In this document: in pieces, positions 45,992-57,720 of the stretch | Layout of the letters: each line of letters opens with the position of its first letter | How positions within the stretch are numbered: position 1 is the first letter of the stretch | DNA from: Actinernus sp. WN-2022 | Taxonomy: Eukaryota; Cnidaria; Anthozoa; Actiniaria; Actinernidae | NCBI GenBank assembly: GCA_030867875.1 | Contig: JAOWCC010001589.1 | Coordinates: 76,345,537 to 76,409,536, forward strand | DNA length: 64,000 nt | Direction: 5' to 3' | The notes under the pieces: generated by a model | Seen by the model: the letters and a program-made list of their open reading frames with translations, nothing else | Told to the model about the DNA's origin: nothing | Database searches by the model: none | Position numbers and translations under genes: made by a program

Positions 45992-46092
45992 GTTTAAAAC
46001 ACGAACAGCAGTGTTTTATCAAGTTTCAAAATTCTTGGGCGAAGCCCGAGAATTTTTAGACTTGATAAAACACGTGCTGTGAGTGTTTTAAA
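45992..46092. repeat. Long imperfect palindrome, ~100 bp
   Basis: GTTTAAAACACGAACAGCA and AGTGTTTTATCAAGT pair with the mirrored ACTTGATAAAACACGTGCTG...GTTTTAAAC around TTGGGCGAAGCCCGAG. The centre resembles the GAGCGCCGCGAACGAG centre of foldback family C in position only. Confidence 0.75.
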
Positions 46093-46648
46093 CGGCTTCA
46101 AAAACGCTTTAAGAATGCAATGAAAGAAAGACGCACATCTCAAGGGAATGGTTACTTAATGAACCATTGAACCTTTGTATTCACAACGCCATGCAAAATA
46201 TTCGAGTAATCACCGCCTGCAATTACGAACATCTCAAGGGAATGACATGAAGAAATTACCATACTATGTTGTTTGAAGCGGCGTTTCGCAATCGGCAAGA
46301 AGAATATGCACTTGAAGGATTTGGTGTCGTGGTTTACCTCGATAAAGTTCAAGACCTGGAAAGCGATGTGACTGACATGACCGCAGACTCTAAATGTTTG
46401 ACTCCGGCACAAAATATGTAAGTTTAATGCACGTTTTTATAATTTTACGGCTTTGAGTTTGGTTTAATAATTGGAACTAAACAGTGGCTCGGTAAACAAG
46501 TAATGGTAGTTGGATAACTTCATTTTAAAAATATTATCTGTGTATCTCGGTAGTCTGCTGATATTAGTAAATTTAGTGCAAAATTTATTATCTAGGTACC
46601 TTATGTTCCGTGTACTTTTTGCTATCTTTGGGTCTTTATCAGTGAATT

Positions 46649-46728
46649 CTTAATTAGGATGAAACTTTATATAAAATTTCATGTTCATTAATATTCTTTA
46701 TATAAAACGTTCATCCTAATTAGCAATT
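46649..46728. repeat. Hairpin, 24 bp arms
   Basis: AATTAGGATGAAACTTTATA and its mirror (TATAAAACGTTCATCCTAATT) flank a ~30 bp AT-rich loop. Confidence 0.7.
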
Positions 46729-47849
46729 CAGTGAGAAAGCTGAAACATCAATAGAAATTCCATTGTCTCAATCATTAACCCCGTTTCCCTCTGGGACAGA
46801 ATTCAAATCCCTCCGCGGGCCTTTTAGAATGATGAGATTTTATCAGGTATAAAGGAGCATGCACGTGACTGATTTGCTTCATCTGATTGGACAAAATGCT
46901 CATTAATTATTCATGAGTTTTTGAAGCGATGTTTAAAAGCTTCGCAGATAAAAATAACGAACCGATGCTAATTTTGACTATTTAATATTTTCTTAAGTGC
47001 CGTTCCGAATAGTTGCAATTTTTGCCATTCTAGTCTTTTTTCTTCAATACATTATTTAAAATAAACAGCTGTGGCTGTATTGCAACCGATGTATTCAAGG
47101 ATTATATGCAGTCAAACTAAAAAAGTTATTTATACTACACAGGACAGTTTAGTTTCTTTTCCCGAGAAGCCAAGTGAACGATGCATGCATGAGCACGCAG
47201 TCAGCTCCGGCCGAAGTGAACGAGTCATCATGATATAATTCAGTAGTTCTTCTTCTTCATATTCAAACTACAAATTAAAGAAAAGAAAATATAAAGCTAG
47301 AACTTGCATCTATGCTGTTGTAAATTAAGCCAACTTAATAACTCGCTAGAGTCGAACATTTAACGGCGACCCGGCCGAATATTATTTTATCAAACGAAGT
47401 ATTTTAAAAATTTAAATTGAACGGCAAGTTCATATATCGGGATGATCTCAAGAACTCCGAGTTATTGCTCTTTCGCCTATCGCCCCTTGAATTTAAATAA
47501 ATATCGTGAAGAGATAACACAATGTTTGTCCTTGCTTACCTTCACGACCAAATTAACTTCTAGAATTAAACTCGTCACTGAATCCAGATAAAACGCTATC
47601 TTCCTGTACACTGATACTGCCTTCATCCAATTTTCTCTCTGCTGTGTACTTGCTGCCAAACTATTCTAGAACTCCGGTGGAGTATTCTTACTTCCGAATT
47701 TTCGCGTTTTCTATATCTCCGGGCCGCGGGTTCACGATGAACCACAGGGAATCAGTTAATTTTATGTGTGTAATGGACTTTTCTCTGAGACAGCCTTTAT
47801 ATATATCAATGCCAACAAACTAGGACAACCTTACTTTTTCGCATTGACT

Positions 47850-48872
47850 GTATATATATATATACCATTCATTTAGTTATTTTAGTTATTCCATGTGCAA
47901 TAGACACAATACGATATAAATATGATTATAGGATTAAAATTAACTTGATCTCCGCGATTCAATTTGTAACACACCAATGTTTCGTATACTTAGCTGAATA
48001 ATGGTGTCAGGCTTTCCTCTTTAAAAAAAGTAAAAACACAAAAAGACTGTTGATCTTGATTTCTCAACTGAAATTAATCTCGTATCAGCCGTTTAACTCT
48101 TTTAAAGAACCGGCGGCGCCAGTTGGTTTGTCTCATCTTTTAAACAAGATAAAGGTTCAGCGCTTACCATTTGCACAGAAAAACCGGTTGGAATGGAAAG
48201 CATCCCATAGCGCTCGGCTCCCAACTAATTCTCAATTTATCCCGGCCCTGTTTCTGCTTTGAATGTGCCAGTAAGTGCAGACAAAAAGTAATTGAAAACT
48301 GCGGACGAGGTAATTTTGCAAGCGCAGGGAAATTTAAAATAACCCTTCTAGAATTTAATTATAATTATTTGCACTGATATCAAATGATGGACCCGCAATC
48401 AGTTAGCGCACCGCTCCGTTTTTAGACAACTTCCGATCCTACCCAAATCGTCTCTCTGCCGCCGCCAGATATAATATTTAAAGGCTTTTGAACCAAGTTG
48501 TTTTATTTATAATTTTCCCAAATAGACTGTCGTTAAATTTTGAACATATGAATCCAGTCTGGAGTTGTCGCAAAACGTTTAACTGGATGGTTAATTGGTT
48601 TTGTAATCGCTTTCAACAGTACAATGAATCCAGGTTATTCCCTTGCTTTAATATTGATAAGACTTAGGACAAAGGAACAAGGGCTGTGGCCTCCTCATCT
48701 TCTCAGGTACTGAGAGACAAATTATATTTTATCCCTAGAGCTTCTAGACTGTGATTGTTTTGGTGTATTTTTATCTGCAGTGTTGACACTGTGCTGGACT
48801 GTAATTTACTGTACTGAACTCTTATCATTTTTATTTAACAAATAAATGATGGCTCTTCATGTTCTATATAGA
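47850..48872. other. Unassigned sequence
   Basis: A TA microsatellite at about 47850-47864, then no recognised gene or repeat. Confidence 0.35.
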
Positions 48873-49019
48873 GAATAATACATGGGCACGCGGAGATATG
48901 GAATTTAATATCTTCGAGTGTTCAACTCGATATCTCACGAGTGAGCGCCGCGAACGAGAGAGATATCGAATTGTACACTCGAAGATAAATTCCATATCTC
49001 CAAGCGTCATGTATTATTT
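48873..49019. repeat. Foldback palindrome, family C, copy 2
   Basis: AATAATACATGGGCACGCGG with GAGATATGGAATTTA and TCTTCGAGTGT pairs with its mirror on the right, around CACGAGTGAGCGCCGCGAAC. The arms are ~65 bp with few mismatches. It shares the layout of 43909-44029. Confidence 0.75.
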
Positions 49020-50163
49020 TATTTATTACTCGGGCCAGCCTGTGGCTGGCGCGAGTCAAGGTTTCCAAGTGTTTTTTTCCAAATCGAGCTATTCCGCCAC
49101 CGACCAATGAGAATTGCGTCTTCTTTCAAGTTATGTTCGATGGACAACACGTGACAGGATCAACCAATCAAATTCGACACCGCTCGGGGCACTTCCGATA
49201 TTTGCAAAGTAATTTCCCATCAACGGGAGCGAAGATTTGGGCATTTTTTTCCCATTATTTTGCTGAAACCAAAGGTTTCTTCGACTGAAATAGCAAGATG
49301 TTCAGTTATTCTAGGGCTAACAGGACTTTTAGGGGCTTTCGATGGAAAATTCTCACATTTACGAAAGGGATGGCCGGAGAAGTGAAGGTTTTGGTCCAAT
49401 AATCCACGGAAACTGAACGAAAATGCCTGTACTGCTGCATCTATAAAGTGCCATAGGATTGCAGTGTTGCGTTGTTGATATTGGTGAAACGCTCGTCGTT
49501 GATACCAGCACACACTGTGAAGAGGTCAAATGAGGGATTTTGATTGTTTAAATGTTGGTTGTTTACCGCCAAGTACTCTCCTGAAGTACTATTGAGACAA
49601 CTGGGAAGTCTTGAAGCCAGTCTACTAAGACTCGCAAAAGCTTGAAGTGAACAGTGATTGACCCTTGACTTTGAACGCAAACGGAATTATCTGAACTGGT
49701 GAGGCTGAAATTATGTATATACGCACACAAATCTTACTTGTTCCCTACTTTTAAAATGTAATGACTAATGCCTGTATATATATATATATGTAATGGAGAC
49801 TGTAATTCGAACTGGAAATGAAATCGATCGTAAATTGAACTGTATGTGACTTCATAGAGACCAAGAAGAAAAAGTTGAAATCGTTAAAAGAATAACAGAA
49901 CTCATAACCCATAAATAGAACTGGATATGACTAGGGGGTGTTTACATGATATCGGAACGAGTTTCATTCCGGATCGACTTTCATTATAGACATATTTCTG
50001 CCTCTGTCAACGCTTATAAATACTCTTTCTATGTTAGTTAATTAGAACAATACCAATTTGGACTGCTCTACCCAGCTACACTGTACAGGCATCTTCAATA
50101 GACCGATTAGTTAGCTTGTACATTTGTTGTCCCAATTCAGGTCACCTGACTTTTCCATTGAGT
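49020..50163. other. Unassigned sequence
   Basis: Two overlapping minus frames (49513-49220, 49680-49441) run through here; no domain is recognised and neither has splice context. An AT microsatellite lies at 49775-49789. Confidence 0.35.
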
Positions 50164-50619
50164 ATTAAGTAACAGTCCGCGCAAGAGGTAGGCACAATTC
50201 TATTGTTCAGATGCAATTTGCTTTCCCCACTTTAGTATTTTCTGTTTTTCATACTGACAACTCATCAACCCTTAAATCATAAATTTCTGAAATTATATCC
50301 ACTAAAAATGCATTTTAAAGGTAGAGTGCTTTTGTGTGAAAACATTTTGTCCAATCAGAAGAGTGCAAAACAATAACCAAGAAAACGTTCAATTTAAAAA
50401 TGTTCCCCATATTGAAAGTTCGTCATATTACAAGTGTTTTCACTAGATGCAATTCAAATCTGTTTACAAAATGAGAAACAATATTCTTCTTCTTCAATTT
50501 TAGATAGATTTTAATGTCTAAGCCAATGAGGTGGAAGATTGAAACAATACCACAATTAGCACCTTTTTACATTCCATGCATAACATATGCCTACCTCTTG
50601 CGCGGACCATTACTTAAAT
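50164..50619. mobile_element. TIR element (MITE-like), 456 bp
   Basis: ATTAAGTAACAGTCCGCGCA followed by AGAGGTAGGCA is mirrored at the right end (TGCCTACCTCTTGCGCGGAC then CATTACTTAAAT). The interior is AT-rich and non-coding. Confidence 0.75.
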
Positions 50620-53104
50620 GTTTTCTTGTTTTTCTCTATCCCAAGAGGAAATGTACAAATTCCTCTAATTGGAAAACAAAGCACTGAATCCTCTGGAGAG
50701 CTGTCACATGATCTGAATTTGGCAACAAACGTACAAGCTTAATCAGTCTATTAACCAGTTCAAGGAACTCATTTAATATTCTTTTTGTCACTTGAATGTT
50801 TTTTGTTTGTTTTATTCTTTATTTAGTTGTTTAGCATACCGCTGTACTAAATGCCAATATCGGGATTACACTTGCCTGTATTATTTTTTGATACTTAATA
50901 AACTGCAACTGCAACAGTATACGGAGTGGTCGAAAGATAAGGCTAGGTCAGTGTTATGTGAAGTTGATTTATTATAATTACTGGGAGCAGTTGTAGTAGG
51001 CCTTTTGCAGTAAACAGTCATGTGCTGGTATAATACTTTGTTAACGAATGAATTGAGTTTGTGATCTCCATGGGAAAGACATTGCCATGGATGCTGGATG
51101 GCAAGCTATCTTTAAAAAGGGCTATTTTATAAAGATCGACAATCGAGTGGAGGTGGAAAATAGCATTTACAAACAGGTTTTGCTAATGACCCTACCAATC
51201 TCGTACAATTGCCTTTAAACCACATGATTGAATTCCTGCAAAAGGTCATTCATTATTTATAAATTACCATGAGCATCAGTAGTGAATCAATTATCTGACT
51301 ATGAATGGCACACACACATGCTACTGACAACTCAATGACCTACATGTATTCACCTATTCCTACATGTGGGTGGCCCGAGTTAACGCCACTCAGGGCCTCT
51401 TGTTTTATAAACAATACTTGGACCTGGGCCCAGTCGTTCGAAGCAAGGGTAAGCGCGTGACGTGGAAATCGCTGATTGGCTGAAAGGCTATATCCACACA
51501 CGTAAAAATATCGTATTTTTACGTGTGTTCATCAGATATTATTATTATTACTATTATAAGACACAATGGATTTACCAGCACTTACTCCAGTAAACTAAAC
51601 AAAATGTTCATTCCTTCTGAAAAGGAACTTTTCCTTTATGCGATTGCTTTATCATTTTACTTCCAGTCTGAAACATTCAGTCGCCTTGTCATCGGAGGCT
51701 CTTTTTACTATTAACCATGATCCTACTCGACCCGAGAGGCACCTGAGGGCCGACTCGTAACATTCATTAGACCCACACCGCGGCAAAACATTACGCTCCG
51801 CTGGCCGAAAGAACGAAGGCTCTGGAGTTCAAATTCAAGTTCCGAGGTCTTAAACGTTTTTAGTAAATAATTTTAAAACTTACTAGTAAACTCACAGTGA
51901 ATTGCAAATGAGGAAAACTTCAACCTGTTGAAGCCTTAGGCTTAGTTTCTCAGTAGTTTCTTGCATGGTTTTCTCGAAACATTTCACGTATATACGCGTA
52001 CGTCTGGTTTTGTTTTTGTTTCGGCGCGTAACTGCGGAGATCAGACGCGTGCGGCGTATCAAAAGCGCATGCTCGTGACATTTTGCTGGGGTGTGCACCA
52101 GACCATACCATTGGCACTGTCACGTGGCCAACCTTGATAGCGTTGCGTATTGGTCGAACCTTCTAGTTCAATAAATTTGTTTGCATGATCGAGAAGAACA
52201 GAAACGTACTGTTTCGTTAAAGTCATTTACTTTTAATTTGTACATTTTGATGTTGTCAAAAGCTAGTACAAATACTTGCCATAATGTAAGCGACTTCTTT
52301 CAAGCTTTTTTTCGGAAGTGACTCTTAGAAAGTGCTGTAAAATAGCATCTTAGAGCCTCTAGACTATATGGGCTCCTGACTATATTTTATAATAAATTAC
52401 GGGAGCATTCTAAGAACGCGTGATTTCATTGGCTGCTCAGCGTGCTTGATTTTCTCGATAATTTCTTTCCGTGTAGATTGATTTTTATATTATAAAACAA
52501 ATAGAAGATGGTTCTCCTATATTTATGTGTTTGGCTAATGAGCGTGCATTAGTTATAGGAGATTAATGTGCAAATTTCGACAATTACTAGAAACGTAACG
52601 GCAGGATTAAACTCTACCCCCTGTGTGACAGAAGATATATATTTTGAGGCGAACATTTGCTTAATCGATCATTGGAAATGGCTAATTTGCAAGCGCTGAA
52701 AGTACAACAAGTCAACATGTGTCCGAGTGAACAAAATCTTCTACAACACTCTAGTAGTCTTACTGAAGAAATATTTTTTTTTTATACAAAAACGTGCCGG
52801 TAGAGATAACTGATCTTTCATAAACAACCTGTAATATGTAAAGCTTATATCAGTGATTTTACCGAATATTTTGCCTTAATCAGAAGTAAGTGTCATTCAC
52901 GAGGAAAATTAATTAACAGTAAATTCTCTGTTTGACGTCACGCATTAGCATATTCGAAATATCAACCATTATAACTCATAGATGCAAAACTGAAATCAAT
53001 CAATAATTTACTCTTCAACTATTTATTTCATGTATATAGCCGGAATCGACTTTAATGACACAATATTTGGGCTCGTATCCACTTTAAGTTAAAACTGTAT
53101 GTTG
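50620..53104. other. Mostly unassigned; one MITE end and a perfect palindrome
   Basis: 51429-51452 is one end of the family seen at 554-672. 51496-51528 is a perfect palindrome (ACACACGTAAAAATA, TCG, mirror). 52395-52440 resembles 32280-32320. No gene or RNA is recognised. Confidence 0.5.
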
Positions 53105-53360
53105 CACAAGAACATGCATGCATGCGCGCATGCATTCAGTAGCTTTGCATGCATGAAAAGCATGAAAATATGCAGCATGCATGCAATCTGAATGTGCATG
53201 CATGCAATCTGAATGTGCATGCATGCAACCTCGAGTGCATGCATGCAAACCCGAGTGCATGAATGCATACTGAAAGTGCATGCATGAAAACTCAAGTGTA
53301 TGCATGCAGATTGAAAATGCATGCATGGAAATCTAAGTGCATGTATGGATACTGAAATAC
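53105..53360. repeat. GCATGC-rich 20-21 bp tandem repeat
   Basis: About nine units of GTGCATGCATGCAATCTGAA with changes, preceded by less regular GCATGCATG words. The core is self-complementary, so both strands look alike. The His/Cys/Met-rich frames here are by-products. Confidence 0.85.
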
Positions 53361-54120
53361 ATACAAAATACTAATTAAGAGATATGCACATTACTGATAG
53401 CTATTTTAAAATGCTGCCACTTTGCAGGTATACAATTAGATAACTATTTATTTACTGGTCTAATTTGTATATTATGATTTTAGACCAAAAACAATCAACA
53501 GATATTGGTAACCAAGCACACAAAAAACTGAACACAACTTCTACCTCTTGTTTTGACATGCAGGTCCGGTTTTAAATCATAACGACGTCACCCATGTTGT
53601 GCCAATTAATTGTAAAATACATGAATAAAAATCTTACAGAAAACTGCTTTAGTTTGTAAGATCACTGTCCATTCTAAAAGGTTTTTCCCACAATGATTAT
53701 TGTTAGTTTTCGTTCGCTTGCTGACTTCAGCAAAGAGCAATATCGTAGAATCACTTTAATCTACTAAACGTTTTACCAATATAAGGATAGGCAGTCATGT
53801 CACCTTCTAAATAAAGTGGAGCAGCCGGCTAACCTGTAGTTATATTTGTTCTTGCCGGTTTCATCGGTGCTCTCCAACCGGATATCCGAATTTCGGATAA
53901 ATTAGAAAATAACGCTGTTTACATGTAAGCGCCGCTCAAAATGGCAACAAGCCTGCACTGTGATATTGGACTGAGAATATTATACTCATCGTATTTTAAG
54001 TAAATATTCCAAGTTTGTTTTGCTTTTATTGGTTTCATATACACAATGTAAGAGTGGAAAGGAATGTCGAGGGCGGCAAGTCTGAAGACTCGAAATACCA
54101 TGCCACCAAAGACTTGGTAA
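53361..54120. other. Unassigned sequence
   Basis: No gene or repeat is recognised. Confidence 0.35.
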
Positions 54121-54298
54121 ACAATTTAAAATGCAAGGCTAATATATCTAGTATTCCGGCATAAAAGGGCAGATATATATAATGGCCAATATTTCGACTA
54201 ATAGAACTAGGCTTCTAGTCTTTGGTTACCTCTCCTACTAGTAGAAATATCGGCCATCATATATTTTACGCCGTAGTACTAGCCTTGCATTTTAAATT
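54121..54298. mobile_element. MITE, 178 bp
   Basis: AACAATTTAAAATGCAAGGC and its mirror (GCCTTGCATTTTAAATTGTT) are perfect over 20 bp. A second inner pair, ATGGCCAATATTTC / GAAATATCGGCCAT, supports a foldback. Confidence 0.8.
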
Positions 54299-54932
54299 GT
54301 TAATTTGCACCTCGAGTATTGTCTAGTACGTGTATCTCTGCAACAAGTAATCCGGCATTGTAATTTTTAGTTTACCTGCGTTGCGTGGTCCTCTGAATTT
54401 AAACCGGCGTTTTACAAAGACTTGGCTTTACTAAAAATAACTTTCTCGCGTACGTATTCTCGTTTTTTTACGATATACTAAATTCCTCTCTTTATATCAA
54501 CTTCAGGAAATAATGTATTTTGGTCAATCGTTCTAATTAATGGCGCTATATTCTATTGTTACCTTTTATTTTCCCTACGGCTGCTTTTGCGTTCTGGTTT
54601 AATCTTTGTAGAAGCCCATGACCCGGAGCCCGGTCCATCTCACTGATACTCTCTTTGTGTTGGCATATTTACTGACCGTGGTCTATTTATAGAGCCAGAC
54701 CTGGTTTCATTGTTTAACTGATTTATAGACCATGTACCTTTTTGTTGATATTTTCGTTTGCTCAGTAGAGTGCGAACACTAGTACTGAACGCATGAACGG
54801 TATATGATGTTATCTTCGCCGTTATCGTTTTTCTTGTGAACGAAGAAAAACATTTATTCATGGCAAAAACATGTTAGGTGTAAAAATACGCCAACTCACA
54901 GATGTGCCGTACCGTATGGACACTACGGGTGT

Positions 54933-55029
54933 CAGGCGCGGATCCAGAACCTTAACATTCTCTTTGAGAGTTTGATGTTTGAGTTGGGAAGTCGGAAACC
55001 GGTCAGATTTTTTTCTGGATCCGCGCCTG
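54933..55029. mobile_element. 97 bp MITE with perfect 16 bp TIRs
   Basis: CAGGCGCGGATCCAGA at the left and TCTGGATCCGCGCCTG at the right are perfect mirrors. The CAGG start is hAT-like, but no clear 8 bp target duplication is seen. Confidence 0.75.
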
Positions 55030-56286
55030 GGTGCAATGGACTCCTGGTCTTTGTTATTCCTCTGACTTCCTTATTCTTGATTCGTTTCTCTATTCGGTTT
55101 CTCGTTACAAAGCTTCTTCTACATTTGACTAAGAATTAGATTTACGTCTGAAGACGAACTTTCGAATTCGTTAGCGAATACTCCCTCTATATTTAGGGAA
55201 CGTTCAATATTTACGGTCGGGTGGGGAGGGGGGAGGATATAATTTAGATCTGCGAGTCCATTACAAATTAAACACTAGCAGCATGTAAATATTAGAAAAT
55301 AACAAACAAAAAGGACGAAACAAATATTACAAAACACTGACAGTCTCAGTATACGAGCCAATTAAAACTTCGCCGAGTGTAAATATTAACAAAAGTTATT
55401 ACTTTTGTCGCCATAGCTATACTTTTATGCAGTGACATAGTTTATATCATATATATTAGTTTGTTTCTCTATCTTTCATTTTACAGCAATCGTGATGGCA
55501 AGCCTTCGGAGAGCAGCGGGGGAAACACAGATGTGCAGCCAAAAGATAATCTTTGAGACAAGTACGTACGTACATAGGCTCTCTATCTGTTAGTCGTCAA
55601 CTTATTCTATGTATACTTTATATATGAACCCGGATACACTAAATAAATGTAACACTGTGGTTATATCGACTTATATATCACGTATTTAACGGGAAAGTTG
55701 TGTATAAGGAGCGCTTGAAACTTTGAATCACTTAGCGATTTGTTTCTGGGGGAAGTTAGTTCTTCCATAAACGGCTTTTGTTATCACGTCGTTTCATTGC
55801 ATTTTTTTCTTAACTTTGTTTATCACTATTGCCATCGTTAATATGTCTTCTGTATAATCCTCATCAAAAATACTCTGGTAGATGATGTGTACTATGATTA
55901 GTATGTCTTTCTTTATGTTTTGTGGCCACGTCCTTCCGTATATTACTAGCAATGAATATGTAACGTGTTTTTTCCCCAAACACTGCTACATCGTACAAGA
56001 TACGGACCTATTAACTCTCTAACACCTCATATTAATTCGTGTAATTCGTGTAATTCAGTCATATCTTTAAAATTTCATGTATACGTTTTCCCTGTTAGGT
56101 CGTGTAGTTGTAAATCTATTGTATATAAAGTGCTATTCAATTCCCTATCAGTACGCGTACAATGGTGTTTAATGATGTTTTTATAAAACGTCTTTACAAG
56201 CAGTACACGTCTTGACTGCTTCTTTTCTTAAAGACGTACGCTTTGCGCGACTTTCGAATTTCGTATGATAAGAAACGGAGCTTGTA
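55030..56286. other. Unassigned sequence
   Basis: No gene or repeat is recognised. The stretch 54299-54932 is likewise empty. Confidence 0.35.
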
Positions 56287-56540
56287 CAACTGCGCATGAA
56301 CCAGTTTACGGTTCATGCGCAGTCGTACAAATCCTTTGTTTATTTCGCGGGCAACCACATGTTAGACAATGGTGGCCCGCCAGTTGAATCAAAAGAATTC
56401 AACAACTGCGCATGAACCAGTTTACGGTTCATGCGCAGTCGTACAAATCCTTTGTTTATTTCGCGGGCAACCAAATGTTAGACAATGGTGGCCGCCAGTT
56501 GAATCAAAAGACTTCAACAACTGCGCATGAACCGTAAATG
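56287..56540 (+). repeat. ~116 bp tandem duplication with 14 bp palindromes
   Basis: Two units (56288-56404, 56405-56518) and a partial third are almost identical. Each starts with ACTGCGCATGAACC, AGTTTAC and the mirror GGTTCATGCGCAGT. The differences are CACATG/CAAATG, GGCCCGCC/GGCCGCC and AATTC/ACTTC. Confidence 0.9.
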
Positions 56541-57375
56541 GGTCTAATATAATTTAGAATCGCAATCGTACTGACTAGTGTGTTTGCGAAATCAGACGCT
56601 GATTGGCTCGGAGAGGAAAGGTGATTTAGAGTGGAACCATGCACCACTGTAGTCCAACTGTATCTGTTTTCTCGTGCAATTTTCCGTGGAATTACTTCAT
56701 CAGGCATGTGATATTCCGATCCTATAGTATTGTTTTAGTATTCCTAGGTATGAAACAATATCTACACCCTCGCAAAGCAAAACGGTAGACATAGGGTATT
56801 TGATGAATTACAGCACCTTCTCTTTTTTTTCGTTTTAGTCTTTCCGTCTATCGCTTAAATTAAATATTCATTCGGAACTCATGATATGCATCATGACAAA
56901 ATTGTGAACTGAAATATCATATCTGCCATAGATCCGCGGCAAACACAGTCTTATCAAAGTCTAGCCATAGGTAAACTTTGATTTCCTGTCAGTTTCAACA
57001 TAAAGCCAACCGCAACTTTGGTATTACGTTTTATCATTATTTCTATCCTAGAAATGGTCTAGTAATGAGTGTTATTCTATACAAAAACACTAAAATAGGG
57101 AAATGACATGTTTTTAATGAAAGGTAGAATTCCCAAAACGTGATCATTCTGCTAAGCCCATGCATGCTATAGTATCAAGATAAACGGCGTTTCCCAACAG
57201 CTGTATTTCAGTAAACATTGCACTGAATCTGTTGATGACTTGTGTTTATCGAAGCTAAGGCACGTGCTCGTTGTTCGTCAATCCGGTGAAGTGACTCGTA
57301 CCATCATAGAACAGACTTCGTACGATCGAGTGGAACAAAAATACGGCTTTTCCGCAGCCTTAACGTAACCGTACT

Positions 57376-57720
57376 GTAGAGCAGAGTTCGTATGAGTGGG
57401 ACAAACTACGGCATGTCCTTAACCGTGCTGTAACCGCATTCTGTGATTTGATTGGATCAGCAGGACAAAAACAATAGGAAACCATTTCAACGTCACGGTA
57501 TGCCGTACAGTAACCGTGCTGTAGTCAGTGCTGTAGTTTGTCCCATGCACTCATACGAAATCTGCTCTAACTTACTGTATACCGTAACTCTGTAATTTGA
57601 TGGGATCAGAAGGACAAAACCAATAGGAAAACCATTACAATGTCACGGAATGCCGTACGGTAACCGTGCCGTAAGTCATTATCGTAACTTCCCTCTCATA
57701 AGAAATCTGCTCTATGGTTC
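57376..57720. mobile_element. TIR element with its right half duplicated
   Basis: AGAGCAGAGTTCGTATGAGT with GGGACAAACTACGG is mirrored at 57530-57570. A second copy of the right part (TTTGATGGGATCAG ... AGAAATCTGCTCT) follows to 57717. Within both, ACGGTAACCGTGCYGTA-like words repeat. Flanks on both sides (57250-57310 and 57743-57800) are themselves similar, so the area has been locally duplicated. Confidence 0.6.

Larger units (their letters stand above)
45079..47849. mobile_element. 2.77 kb element with ~390 bp terminal inverted repeats
   Basis: It starts CAGTCGATTCAGGAAAGG and ends with the mirror of CAGTCAATGCGAAAAAGT, each next to TA. The ~390 bp ends are inverted copies with about 75-80% identity by eye: TTACACACATA, CCCGGAGATA, AAACTATTCTAGAA, GGATGAAGGCAGTATCAG and GGGCGATAGG...AGAGCAATAACTC are mirrored between 45110-45475 and 47425-47770. 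The interior (45480-47420) contains a family A MITE and a large palindrome (45992-46092), but no recognisable transposase. One open stretch near 46262-46417 (+) ends at a GTAAGT donor-like site and is unassigned. Confidence 0.75.

Noticed and set aside
46262..46420. Host exon ending in a GTAAGT donor inside the long-TIR element
   Set aside because: One open stretch and one donor-like site are not enough; no acceptor, homology or neighbouring exon could be supported.
49220..49680. Two overlapping minus-strand frames of 97 and 79 residues as a gene
   Set aside because: No motif, no ATG/splice logic linking them; kept only as unassigned sequence.
53084..53326. His/Cys/Met-rich proteins
   Set aside because: By-products of the GCATGC minisatellite.
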